In this document: piece by piece, positions 18,640 to 28,228 of the stretch | How the letters are laid out: each line of letters begins with the position of its first letter | How positions within the stretch are numbered: position 1 is the stretch's first letter | The notes under the pieces: generated by a model | Seen by the model: the letters and a program-made list of their open reading frames with translations, nothing else | The model's database searches: none | What the model was told of the DNA's origin: nothing | Translations under genes and position numbers: made by a program | IMG/VR virus record: IMGVR_UViG_3300025073_000608 | Location: 1 to 64,000 of that record | Length of the DNA: 64,000 nucleotides | Direction: 5' to 3' (one strand) | Origin: a virus

Positions 18640-21600
18640 ATGCCTAATAGTTGGGTAAGGTTAAAGCAATTAAATAAACCAGAAGTTTCTGGTTATATTT
18701 TAGAGGTAGTTGGAGAATATTTAAATACTGGGTCTATTACAGGAACAGCAACAAATACTGGCCAACTCACTGGAGAATTTTATCCCCGTCATTCTAATCC
18801 TTCTGGTTATATATCTTCTGTCGAATCCGACACTTTCGTTACTTATCCATATTTATCTGGTAATAATACTAATATTCTTACTCAGGTAGATAATGGTTAT
18901 TATCCTCGTTCTAATCCTAGCGGATTTTTAGTATCTGGTCAAGTAGTATCTGGAATGATGGCCCAAACAGGATTTGCTTTTAATAGCAATGGGCAATATA
19001 CTGGATTTGTTTTATGGGCTAATACTCAAGAACTTCCATTTTTAAAATTCGATGGGGCTCAAAATCTATTTCAAATTAAAAGTCTTAATAATACAGGAAT
19101 CATTAATTTAAGTCCAGGAATTTCTGGACGTTCTATTATTTCTGGATTTGATTTATTTGTTTCTAAAATTAATAACGAGCCGTATCTTTCTTCTGGTTAT
19201 ATTACTGGAAACTTCATGAAGTCCGCTTATTTTAATGGCGCGAGCGGATTGATTTTAGATTATTTAAGTTTACAGGATGTTATTCGTGGTGGGGTATTTC
19301 ATTTTAAGACAGGCACATCAGAGAATTATTATTTGCTTGGAAAAAGATTAGGTTTTCCATCAGAAAATATAGTAATGGATATGTATGGTTTAACTAATTC
19401 CTTATATGGAATAAGTTCAAATCGTCCATTTGTTCTTGGTTTTAATGTTTATGCTCAAGAGTTATATTCTAGTGGTTATCGAGCCGTTACGACTCTTGAT
19501 TTTGCAAATAGCGGATATGTTACATTTGTTCAATTAACTGGGGCCAGCGGAGCTTTATCAGATGCCATAAATCAGGTAACTACAAATTTAGCTATTACTG
19601 GCAATTATTTACTTAATCGTTTTACTGGATTAGAGAATAGCGGAAATGTAAAGACGACAGGTAATCAAACTATTACAGGAATAAAAAGATTTACATCTTC
19701 AGTAGAATTTTCTGGCGTGGATGGATTAAGTGGTATTCAAAATATAAATTCTACTTATTGGAAATTGACTTCTTCTGGTTTAACTATTGGTAATACTGGC
19801 GGATATCAAGTTATAATAAATCCGAATAATTCTACCGGGGTTTTTCTTGTTAAGGATAGTACTATTGGTTATACGGGACCATCTCTTGGGGTTGGTTTTA
19901 GATATGATGGAGGAGGATTTTTATCAAGGGGGAAAATAGCTTTTGATGACGAGGGAAATACTGTTATTACTGCTGGACAAGTAAGATTCGCTGGGACAAC
20001 AGCGATGGTTACAGCAGGGGGGATTTTTTCTGGAAATGGAAGTCTTCTTACTAATTTAAATACTGGACAACTTACTGGCGTATTAGTTCAACAAAGTGAT
20101 TTAAATAATATTCGTCTTGTTCTTTATAATACTGGAGCGGGAACTAATCCTTTAGTTTTTACCTCTTCTGCATTTTATTTAACTAATCAATCTGGGACAT
20201 CAAAAATTAATTTATATGATGCTTCTCCATATATTAGTGGGTTTACATTTAAAAATTGTATTATTTCTGGATATGTGGCTACCACTGGAAATCAAACGAT
20301 TGCTGGTATTAAAACTTTTACTAATAATATTTACGTTTCTAACATTTCAAATACGGGAAACGTCGCTGGAATTAGTGTTGTTTTGGGAATATTGTCTGAC
20401 CCAGATTCTTTAGCGAGTATTAATTGGAGTGGTCGTCAACTATTAGATTATTCAGAACAGGAAAAACTTAATTGGAATAGTGGAATATTGGTGGGTAATT
20501 GGACTCTTAGTGGCTATAACCTCATTACTCAAGCCCAAACGGGACTTTTTGTTTCAACTGGTCAATCAGGAAATTTTTATCCAAGATATTCTAATCCAAG
20601 TAACTATATTACGGCTGCTGAGGCTGGTGGTGTTACTAGTATTAATGGACTATCAGGTATATTAACTGTTACTGGAGCTGGGCAAGTAATTTCTACATTG
20701 GTTGGTTCTACTTTTACTTTTAGCGGAACGACAAGTGGATTAGTTACAACTGGTGTTACTGGGCAGTTTGCTATGGCTAGTAAAACAGGAATATTTATTA
20801 ACACTGGTCAGACTGGACAGTTTGCTATCGCTTCTAAAACCGGAGTATTTATTACTACAAGCCAAACGGGTCAGTTTGCTAGAAGTGGTAGTTATATTAC
20901 TGGAGCGGGAACAACTGGTTATTATAATCTAACGGGAATATTAAGAATATCAGGACAAGGAACTATAACTATTACTACTGGAAATGTAGCTTCTGGACAA
21001 ATGGGACTAATTATTTCTGGTGGAGTTCCTAATACGGGAAGTTTTATTACGACGGGTCAGACAGGACAATTTTATTCAATCTTAAATCCAGCACAATTTA
21101 TTCGTTCGGGAGACGTGGCGGCTACTTATGTATCTGGAACAAAAACTGGGGCGTTTGTAGAAACAGGAAGGACTGGAATTTTAGCTGATAGGCGATATGT
21201 ATCTACAGGATATGTTGCGGTAATTGGAAATACTTCTATTAGCGGAACGAAAACATTTTTAGGGACAGTTGTAACGACCAACATCGCTGCTAAATCTACG
21301 ATTACATCTCCTACCGCTCAAATTCATTTTGCTCCAAGTTATACTGGTCCAAATACGGCCCCAATGAAATTTAATAGTGGTTGGTTAATGACGACACCAG
21401 AAAGCGGAGCTGTTGAATACGATGGACAGTTTCTTTATTTAACTGATGGAACTGGTGTTAGAGATAAATTTTTAACATCAGGAACAGGATTAAATCTTTT
21501 TGCTCTTAATACTAAAACTGGTGGATTTGTTGAAAGTTCAAAAACGGGTTCATTTGTCGAGAGTGGTAAAACTGGTTCTTTCGTTGAAAATTTTAAAACA

Positions 21601-24600
21601 GGAGCTTTTGTTGTATCTGGAAAGACAGGAAGTTTCGTTGAGAGTAGTAAAACTGGAGCTTTTGTAGAAAATAGCGAAACTGGAAGTTTTATCACGTCAT
21701 CTTTAACTGGTTCGTTTATTACATCAGGTCAAACTGGACAGTTTTATCCAATAAGTAACCCAGCTCAATTTACTAACTCTGGGAACATTTCTGGTTTAGT
21801 AGAAAATTGGAAAATTAGTAATAGAGGAAATGCTGTATCTAACTCAGCTATGATTGGTGGTTCTCCAGGAATATATAATTCGGGAGGAGCAATGCCATCT
21901 AGTTGGATTTATGCTAACGCTGCGGGACTAGGACAGATTTATGCTATTTTAGGTCAAACGGGTTTTGAGAGTGGATATAACACTTTAGATATAAGGTTTT
22001 CTGGTGTTGCTACTTATGATTCTACTATTATTGTTTATTATTTATATGCTACTCAACCAGCGAGTACTCATTCGGGGCAATATTGGACTACTAATTTTGA
22101 TGCAAGATTAATTAGTGGTACTGGGATTATATTAACACCAGGTATTGTAGAGAGAAATTCTTCTTTTACATCTTTAGGTAGTATCAATGGACCTTCGGTA
22201 AGTTTAATTAATTCTGGTTATTTAACTTTAACTGCAACTAGTAAAATGACCCAACCTACGGTGGCTTATTTTGCACCAGTAATATATAGTTATTATGCTT
22301 CTGGGGTAACGGTAGATGCCTCGATTAGATTACGAAAAATATCTGCTAGACAAACAAGTTGGGAGTCTGATTATATTGTAACGTCGGGTATTCCTATTTA
22401 TGCAACCACTGGACAAATTGTGTTTGTTTCAATGACCGGGGAATTTTATCCTCGTTCTGGAAATCCTTCTGGATTTGTAATGGGTAGTCAAACAGGAGTA
22501 TTTGTAACCACTAGCCAAACGGGGGCTTATTATCCAATCAATAATCCCGCAAGTTTTATTCGTTCTGGAGATGTAACCACAACCTACGCATTAAACACCA
22601 AAACGGGAGATTTCGTTGAGGATACAAAAACTGGTTCATTCGTGGAAATATCCAAGCTGATAACCGGGTCGGTAATAACTACTGGTAATCAAACAATTTC
22701 TGGGGTTAAAACTTTTGTTTCCATGTTACATATTAAAACCCCCGTTGATTATACCGGACCAGACGCGGCCCTTATTAAATTCAACAGCGGGGTGTTGATA
22801 AGTCCCCCTTACGAAAGCGGGACGGTAGAATATGATGGTTATCATCTATGGTTAACGGACGGAACGGGAGTTAGAAATGCTATCATGACCTCGGGGGATA
22901 TTACTGGGCAATTTTATCCCATTTCTAATCCTGCCTCATTTATCCGTTCTGGAGACGTAACGACCACGTATGCGTTAAACACTAAGACGGGGAATTTCGT
23001 AGAAGATTCCGATACGGGTAAGTTCGCCGACGCTTCGTTAAGCACGTATTACGCGCTTAATACTAAAACGGGAGCTTTTATTACAAGTAGCCAAACGGGT
23101 AATTTCATCGAACAAAATAGAACGGGTATCCTTAGTGGACTTATTCTTACAACTGGATTAAGAATGCAAGGTCCGTTAACTACAAATTTCAATTCTTCAT
23201 TAATTGAAGCACATAATAATGTTGCATTTTATGCCAATAATAGTGGTGGGACAACTGCTTTTACAGGAATAATAAAATTAACTATGCCTTTTTCTTGGAC
23301 AACATCTATGATGTCTTTAGAATTAGATGGATTTGTACATGATTATTCAGGAGCTTGGAAATTATTATTAGGGGGAACCAATCATGCGACGACTATTCCT
23401 GCCCAATGGTTTTATTGCGATGCAAAATCATTAGGCACATTACCTTTTTCTGGGGTTCGTTTTGGTCATGATGGAACAAATTGTTGTGTTTTATTAGGAT
23501 TTACGGGAACTGTTTGGCAATATCCAAAAATTATATTATCTAGAGTTCTTTTGGGTCAAAGTAATTTTTTAAATAGGGCTACTGGATGGAGTTTTTCTCC
23601 GATTACAGATGATTCATCAATAACAGGTATTGTTACTGGAAGACTTAATTATTTATCTCAAGCGGATACTCTTGATGGATATCACGCTTCATCGTTTGCG
23701 TTTGCGAGCCAAACGGGAAGTTTCATTACATCTAATCAAACGGGAGCTTATTATCCGATTAATAACCCGGCTCAATTTATTAGAAGTGGAGATGTTACCA
23801 CAACATATGCTCTTAACACTAAAACTGGCTCATTTGTTGAATCTTCTAAGACTGGTTATTTAGAAAGAGATTTATATTTTAATTCTTATCTATCGTCTAC
23901 TGGTACATTAAGTAGTTGGTGGTATAGAATTGCTATGAGTCCATGGTCTGATAGCGGTAGAGGGGCTGCTTGGGTAAGTGTAGGTGGTGAAGGTGGATTT
24001 ACTGTTCCTGGCACTCACGTTTTTTATATTAGTAAAGATTGGACTACTGGAGCAGCTATATCTTTATTACATCAAACTAATAATAGATTTATTAAAGCCA
24101 GAATTGTATTAAATAGTGTCAATGCATTTTCTGCATTTGATATTTTTGCAACTAATACAGATACAGGGTCTACACCCTCAATGTTTTGTTTAGTTAAGAA
24201 TGATGATTCATTTCATCATTCTTCTTATAAATGGAGTGGTTGTCCTTGGAGTGGATATACATCTTTACCAGCAAATGAAATGATAATGACGGAGTTAGAT
24301 ATTTCTAATAATGCTGGATTAGGTTTTGCTTATGGGATGAATACTGGAATATTTAAAGCTGATATTTTCGGTATTCAAACTAGTAATATAAATATGACCG
24401 GGGGTATTTATGGGGCCACTAATACAGGAGCTTTTGTTGAGAATTCTGATACGGGAAAATTCGCTGACGCATCGTTGAGTACATATTATACCCTTAATAC
24501 TAAGACAGGCAATTTTGTTGAACAAAATAAAAATGCCAACCTTAGCGGTTTACTTACAAGTGGATTACAGATTAGGGGACCAACTACTGTAGATTTAGAC

Positions 24601-27600
24601 CAAAACGTTAGTATTGTTCGATATAAAGATGTGGCTACTTTTGTCGGAGATTATAGTGGGGCACCAACACCACAAACGGGGACATTAAAATTAAGACTCC
24701 CATTTTCTTGGTCTGAAACAATGTTGTATTTGGAAATAGACGGGTATAGCTATAATGCTAGTGCTAGTTATCCCACAACAGGAGCTTGGAAATTATTATT
24801 AGGTGGATTCTGTGCATCATCTACTAATAGTTGGTTTCAATATTCAGCGAAGTCTTTAGGCTCTATTCCCTTTTCTGGGGTAAGATTTGCCCATGATGGA
24901 ACAAATAATTGTATATTATTAGGACAAACAGGCACCGTTTGGTGGTATCCTAAAATATTTCTTTCTCAAATAACAATGGGTTATTTGAATTTTCGTAATA
25001 AATCTACTGGTTATAATTTTACTTTAGTTACTGACGAATCAAATATTACGGGTCAAAAAACTGGTATTTTAAACGAATATTCTAATTCTGACTTATTGGA
25101 TGGTTATCATGCGTCATCGTTTACTTTGGCTTCTCAGACGGGCTCATTTATTACGAGCAGTCAAACGGGTCAGTTTTATCCAATTACGAATCCCGCTTCG
25201 TTTATCCGTTCTGGAGACGTAACGACCACGTATGCGTTAAACACTAAGACGGGGAATTTCGTAGAAGATTCCGATACGGGTAAGTTCGCCGACGCATCGT
25301 TAAGCACGTATTATGCGCTGAATACGAAAACTGGCTCATTTGTCACTTCATTATCTACTGGGGGATTCGTTACTACTGGTCAAACTGGAAATTTTGTGCC
25401 AGCTAGCGTAGGAACTGGATATTTTGATAGATATTATTATCCAGTTAAAGGAATTATTGATAATTGGAGGTTAAGTAATATAGGTAATGCTGTTCCTAAT
25501 TCAGCATTAAAAGGAACGAATACTCCTGGGATTTATGGTTCTGGTGGAGCGATGCCTTATGGATGGAGTTATGCTTATGGAAATCCAACACAGGTTACTG
25601 GAATTGTTGGAAATACTGGCGTTGAAAGTGGTTATGAATATATAGATTTTAGATTATCTGGAAGACCAAATATCGTAAGTGCTGGTGGAGTGTATGCAGC
25701 ATTTAATACCGCAAGATTTTCGCCTGCTAGTGTGGGGGATATTTGGTTAGGAAGTTGTGAAGCAAGATTACTAAGCGGAACAGGGATTACTTTGTCGGTT
25801 TTAATTACAGAAAGAAACTCAGCAGATTCTTCTTTAAATTCTACTTATGGTTCCACAATTACCCTTCTTTCATCTGATACTGGATATCAGACATCAAGTG
25901 GAGTCAGGACTTTTACAGAAGCCACCGTCGCTTATCCTGGTTTACAATTTTTTCATCAAAATACAGCAAATGTAACTGTAGACGCATCGTTTCGTATTAG
26001 AAAACCGTCTTTACGTCTTATTTCTTGGGAAAATGATTACGTTTCGACAACTGGGACTGGTATTAGACCAACGACTGGAGAGATAGTTTTTGCTTCTATG
26101 ACTGGTGGTTTTATTACTACTGGTCAGAGTGGTCAATTTTATCCGATTACCAATCCGGCCTCGTTTATCCGTTCTGGGGATGTAACAACAACGTATGCGC
26201 TGAACACTAAAACGGGCAATTTCGTAGAAGATGCTGATACAGGTAAGTTCGCTGACGCATCATTGAGCACGTATTACGCACTGAATACCAAAACGGGAAG
26301 TTTTATAGATGGCACCGCTTTAACTACTGGATTTGTAAGAACTACAGGTAATCAAACAGTTAGCGGAATTAAGACCTTCGCTTCCCAATTAAAAGTTTCT
26401 TCTATCGTCTCATCTGGAAGTTCTCTTTCGATGGTCGATTTAGAAAATTCTAGAACAACAACAAGCGCGGGCTCGGCAAGTATTGACTGGGATAGTCGTG
26501 ATTTATTAAAGAATACAGAAGATTCGACGTTAAATTGGCAATCAAAATTGCTAACAGGTGGAGCTTGGAATGCAGAAGGACTAACTTTAAGTGGTTATAA
26601 TGTTATTACTGAAGGAAACATAAGTTCTTTTGCGGGGACGCCTTCTTCTACCGGATTTGTAAGAACTACTGGATTACAAGTGGTGAGTGGAACCAAATCT
26701 TTTCTTTCAACTATATATGCGATATATATTGGTTCGGATGGAAGTTCTCAATATATTGATTTTGTAGGCTCACAAATAATAGCCGATGATGGATTAGCTT
26801 CGATTTGGTGGAGTTTAAGAGAGTTGTTAGATAATGGAGAATCTACGACTTTAAACTGGAATACTCGTTTATTAACTGGGGGAAATTGGTATGCCCAAGG
26901 ATTAGTTCTTAGTGGTTATAATGTCGTTACAGAAGGAAACATAACCCAATTTACTTCTGGGACTTCATATACTGGAATTGTTAAAACAACAGGAAATCAA
27001 ACAATTTCAGGAACAAAAACATTTGCCGATAATATTAATGTAAATACAATCGGTCCGGCAGCGGGGGGAAGTTCTATTTCCGTAGATAGCAAACAACTTT
27101 ATAGTTTATTTGGGGTTTCTTTAGATTGGGCATCTTATATTTTAAACGATAATTTAGAGAATTTATCTATTAATTGGTCTGGAAGAATTCTTACTGGAGA
27201 CTGGAAAGCTAAATCATTATCGCTTAGTGGATATAATGTTGTAACAGATAATAAAACTGGAGGATTTTTAGATAGCTCCGCTTTAACTACCGGATATGTA
27301 AGAACTACTGGCAATCAGATAGTTTCTGGAAATAAAACTTTTTATAATAATGTAGGATTTAGAGTAGAAAATGTTGGCATTGCCCAAGCTTATTTCAGTG
27401 GAAATAGTGCCGGAAAAGCTGCTTGTGCCCCAATGAGATTCGGTAGCGGAGCATTAATTGCCAGCCCTGAATCTGGAGCGGTAGAATATGATGGAAATGC
27501 CCTTTATTTAACAGACACCAGGGGTAATAGACGAAGAATCGCTTCTGACAATACCATTTCAGTTAATCCTGGTGCCACCGTCCATCTAAACGCAATATCT

Positions 27601-27876
27601 GGCACAACTTTTAAAGTAAGATTAAAGGAAGATACGTCAATAATTATTACTGGATTATATGATGGACAAGAGATAAGGGTTATCGTTACCAATCCTAAAT
27701 CTCAGTCATGGGTAGTAACATGGACTGGAGAATACTTTTTCTGTTGGGATGGTGCCGGTTCCCCAGTTCAAACGGTGGGGAGCGCGAGTGGGGATAAAAC
27801 GGACTTTTATCGTTTTTCTCGTATTTCTTCTGGGGTATTCGGTTCTTATACTCAGAATTATAATTGGCCAGTGTAA
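18640..27876 (+). CDS. Giant modular receptor-binding fibre
   Basis: A 3078-residue virion fibre. The N-terminus (SWVRLKQLNKPEVSGYI) matches that of the fibre at 4481. The shaft contains eight copies of a TTGNQTISGTKTF-type repeat, many TGQTGQF / YPISNPASF / SGDVTTTYALNTKTG linkers, and a tandem 9-residue repeat near residues 957-1032. Globular modules occur in mirror order: A1 (about 1051-1267), B1 (1504-1687), unique C (1740-1925), B2 (1967-2161), A2 (2267-2491). A modules share GNAVxNSA and GGAMP; B modules share GAWKLLLGG, HDGTN and LDGYHASSF. The tip (about 2930-3078) has VEYDGNALYLTDTRG and a strand-rich end (YRFSRISSG, NYNWPV). The A/B/C modules are likely carbohydrate-binding, but that is inference. 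Confidence 0.85.
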   Translation: MPNSWVRLKQLNKPEVSGYILEVVGEYLNTGSITGTATNTGQLTGEFYPRHSNPSGYISSVESDTFVTYPYLSGNNTNILTQVDNGYYPRSNPSGFLVSGQVVSGMMAQTGFAFNSNGQYTGFVLWANTQELPFLKFDGAQNLFQIKSLNNTGIINLSPGISGRSIISGFDLFVSKINNEPYLSSGYITGNFMKSAYFNGASGLILDYLSLQDVIRGGVFHFKTGTSENYYLLGKRLGFPSENIVMDMYGLTNSLYGISSNRPFVLGFNVYAQELYSSGYRAVTTLDFANSGYVTFVQLTGASGALSDAINQVTTNLAITGNYLLNRFTGLENSGNVKTTGNQTITGIKRFTSSVEFSGVDGLSGIQNINSTYWKLTSSGLTIGNTGGYQVIINPNNSTGVFLVKDSTIGYTGPSLGVGFRYDGGGFLSRGKIAFDDEGNTVITAGQVRFAGTTAMVTAGGIFSGNGSLLTNLNTGQLTGVLVQQSDLNNIRLVLYNTGAGTNPLVFTSSAFYLTNQSGTSKINLYDASPYISGFTFKNCIISGYVATTGNQTIAGIKTFTNNIYVSNISNTGNVAGISVVLGILSDPDSLASINWSGRQLLDYSEQEKLNWNSGILVGNWTLSGYNLITQAQTGLFVSTGQSGNFYPRYSNPSNYITAAEAGGVTSINGLSGILTVTGAGQVISTLVGSTFTFSGTTSGLVTTGVTGQFAMASKTGIFINTGQTGQFAIASKTGVFITTSQTGQFARSGSYITGAGTTGYYNLTGILRISGQGTITITTGNVASGQMGLIISGGVPNTGSFITTGQTGQFYSILNPAQFIRSGDVAATYVSGTKTGAFVETGRTGILADRRYVSTGYVAVIGNTSISGTKTFLGTVVTTNIAAKSTITSPTAQIHFAPSYTGPNTAPMKFNSGWLMTTPESGAVEYDGQFLYLTDGTGVRDKFLTSGTGLNLFALNTKTGGFVESSKTGSFVESGKTGSFVENFKTGAFVVSGKTGSFVESSKTGAFVENSETGSFITSSLTGSFITSGQTGQFYPISNPAQFTNSGNISGLVENWKISNRGNAVSNSAMIGGSPGIYNSGGAMPSSWIYANAAGLGQIYAILGQTGFESGYNTLDIRFSGVATYDSTIIVYYLYATQPASTHSGQYWTTNFDARLISGTGIILTPGIVERNSSFTSLGSINGPSVSLINSGYLTLTATSKMTQPTVAYFAPVIYSYYASGVTVDASIRLRKISARQTSWESDYIVTSGIPIYATTGQIVFVSMTGEFYPRSGNPSGFVMGSQTGVFVTTSQTGAYYPINNPASFIRSGDVTTTYALNTKTGDFVEDTKTGSFVEISKLITGSVITTGNQTISGVKTFVSMLHIKTPVDYTGPDAALIKFNSGVLISPPYESGTVEYDGYHLWLTDGTGVRNAIMTSGDITGQFYPISNPASFIRSGDVTTTYALNTKTGNFVEDSDTGKFADASLSTYYALNTKTGAFITSSQTGNFIEQNRTGILSGLILTTGLRMQGPLTTNFNSSLIEAHNNVAFYANNSGGTTAFTGIIKLTMPFSWTTSMMSLELDGFVHDYSGAWKLLLGGTNHATTIPAQWFYCDAKSLGTLPFSGVRFGHDGTNCCVLLGFTGTVWQYPKIILSRVLLGQSNFLNRATGWSFSPITDDSSITGIVTGRLNYLSQADTLDGYHASSFAFASQTGSFITSNQTGAYYPINNPAQFIRSGDVTTTYALNTKTGSFVESSKTGYLERDLYFNSYLSSTGTLSSWWYRIAMSPWSDSGRGAAWVSVGGEGGFTVPGTHVFYISKDWTTGAAISLLHQTNNRFIKARIVLNSVNAFSAFDIFATNTDTGSTPSMFCLVKNDDSFHHSSYKWSGCPWSGYTSLPANEMIMTELDISNNAGLGFAYGMNTGIFKADIFGIQTSNINMTGGIYGATNTGAFVENSDTGKFADASLSTYYTLNTKTGNFVEQNKNANLSGLLTSGLQIRGPTTVDLDQNVSIVRYKDVATFVGDYSGAPTPQTGTLKLRLPFSWSETMLYLEIDGYSYNASASYPTTGAWKLLLGGFCASSTNSWFQYSAKSLGSIPFSGVRFAHDGTNNCILLGQTGTVWWYPKIFLSQITMGYLNFRNKSTGYNFTLVTDESNITGQKTGILNEYSNSDLLDGYHASSFTLASQTGSFITSSQTGQFYPITNPASFIRSGDVTTTYALNTKTGNFVEDSDTGKFADASLSTYYALNTKTGSFVTSLSTGGFVTTGQTGNFVPASVGTGYFDRYYYPVKGIIDNWRLSNIGNAVPNSALKGTNTPGIYGSGGAMPYGWSYAYGNPTQVTGIVGNTGVESGYEYIDFRLSGRPNIVSAGGVYAAFNTARFSPASVGDIWLGSCEARLLSGTGITLSVLITERNSADSSLNSTYGSTITLLSSDTGYQTSSGVRTFTEATVAYPGLQFFHQNTANVTVDASFRIRKPSLRLISWENDYVSTTGTGIRPTTGEIVFASMTGGFITTGQSGQFYPITNPASFIRSGDVTTTYALNTKTGNFVEDADTGKFADASLSTYYALNTKTGSFIDGTALTTGFVRTTGNQTVSGIKTFASQLKVSSIVSSGSSLSMVDLENSRTTTSAGSASIDWDSRDLLKNTEDSTLNWQSKLLTGGAWNAEGLTLSGYNVITEGNISSFAGTPSSTGFVRTTGLQVVSGTKSFLSTIYAIYIGSDGSSQYIDFVGSQIIADDGLASIWWSLRELLDNGESTTLNWNTRLLTGGNWYAQGLVLSGYNVVTEGNITQFTSGTSYTGIVKTTGNQTISGTKTFADNINVNTIGPAAGGSSISVDSKQLYSLFGVSLDWASYILNDNLENLSINWSGRILTGDWKAKSLSLSGYNVVTDNKTGGFLDSSALTTGYVRTTGNQIVSGNKTFYNNVGFRVENVGIAQAYFSGNSAGKAACAPMRFGSGALIASPESGAVEYDGNALYLTDTRGNRRRIASDNTISVNPGATVHLNAISGTTFKVRLKEDTSIIITGLYDGQEIRVIVTNPKSQSWVVTWTGEYFFCWDGAGSPVQTVGSASGDKTDFYRFSRISSGVFGSYTQNYNWPV
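21508..21735 (+). repeat. Tandem 27-base / 9-residue repeat in fibre shaft
   Basis: About eight consecutive units of consensus S-x-K-T-G-x-F-V-E (SSKTGSFVE, SGKTGSFVE, NFKTGAFVV and so on, drifting to SSLTGSFIT). The third positions vary, so the units are old or codon-diversified. A regular Gly turn every nine residues fits a trimeric beta-spiral shaft. Confidence 0.8.
22939..23033 (+). repeat. Direct repeat copy 1 (95 bases), within the fibre gene
   Basis: This stretch is identical to 25201-25295, 2.26 kb downstream. It encodes the linker SGDVTTTYALNTKTGNFVED and DTGKFADA. A diverged third copy lies near 26162-26257, and partial copies near 22556, 23778 and 24435. Confidence 0.85.
25201..25295 (+). 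repeat. Direct repeat copy 2 (95 bases), within the fibre gene
   Basis: Identical to 22939-23033. It lies between module B2 and module A2 of the giant fibre, and its G/C-ending codons contrast with the AT-ending codons on both sides. Confidence 0.85.
27871..27876 (+). promoter_or_regulatory. Candidate late promoter motif GTGTAA overlapping a stop codon
   Basis: CCAGTGTAATTAAAACC: the motif contains the last Val codon and TAA stop of the giant fibre, 14 bases before the next ATG at 27885. The same GTGTAATTAA string occurs at three other gene starts. Confidence 0.4.
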
Positions 27877-27884
27877 TTAAAACC

Positions 27885-28220
27885 ATGACAACTTACGATT
27901 TAGAAATTTATCAGGGGGCGACGTATTCTTTAGGTTTAACGCTTAGAGACGATGATAGCGTTCCTATTGACTTAACTCCTTATACCATGAGCGGTTATTT
28001 AAAAAAGAGATATTCAGATACCACTAAATTAGCTGATTTAAATGCGACGGTAGTCACTCCCGCTAGTGGGACCATTACTTTAAGTATTGCATCAACTGGA
28101 ACCGCTATTTTACCTATTGCTTATTTAGTATATGACGTAGAGATTAGACATACAGGAACAGCGGTCGTATCTAAAGCTTTAATGGGTAAGGCTTCCGTAT
28201 ATCCAGAGGCCACATATTAA
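27885..28220 (+). CDS. Small beta-sandwich virion protein (BppU N-terminal-like)
   Basis: About 111 residues from ATG 27885 (MTTYDLEIYQGATYSLGLTL); a TTG at 27864 is in frame but overlaps the fibre. The pattern of an opening strand, QGATYxLxLxLRDDD, a PIDLTPYTMSGYLKKR segment and a closing YDVEIRHTG strand is the small beta-sandwich seen in phage baseplate/fibre attachment proteins such as the BppU N-terminal domain. It lies between the giant fibre and a second short fibre, so it may serve as a collar or adaptor for them. Family placement is by pattern only. Confidence 0.5.
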   Translation: MTTYDLEIYQGATYSLGLTLRDDDSVPIDLTPYTMSGYLKKRYSDTTKLADLNATVVTPASGTITLSIASTGTAILPIAYLVYDVEIRHTGTAVVSKALMGKASVYPEATY

Positions 28221-28228
28221 AATAATAA

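Noticed and set aside
21435-21695. Minus-strand open frame opposite the 9-residue repeats
   Set aside because: It is a by-product of the repetitive plus-strand fibre sequence; it has no ribosome site and a periodic low-complexity translation.
18640-27876. Diversity-generating retroelement target or CRISPR-like array suggested by repeats in the fibre gene
   Set aside because: Repeats are in-frame coding modules with irregular spacing; no reverse transcriptase, template repeat or spacer pattern is present in the window.
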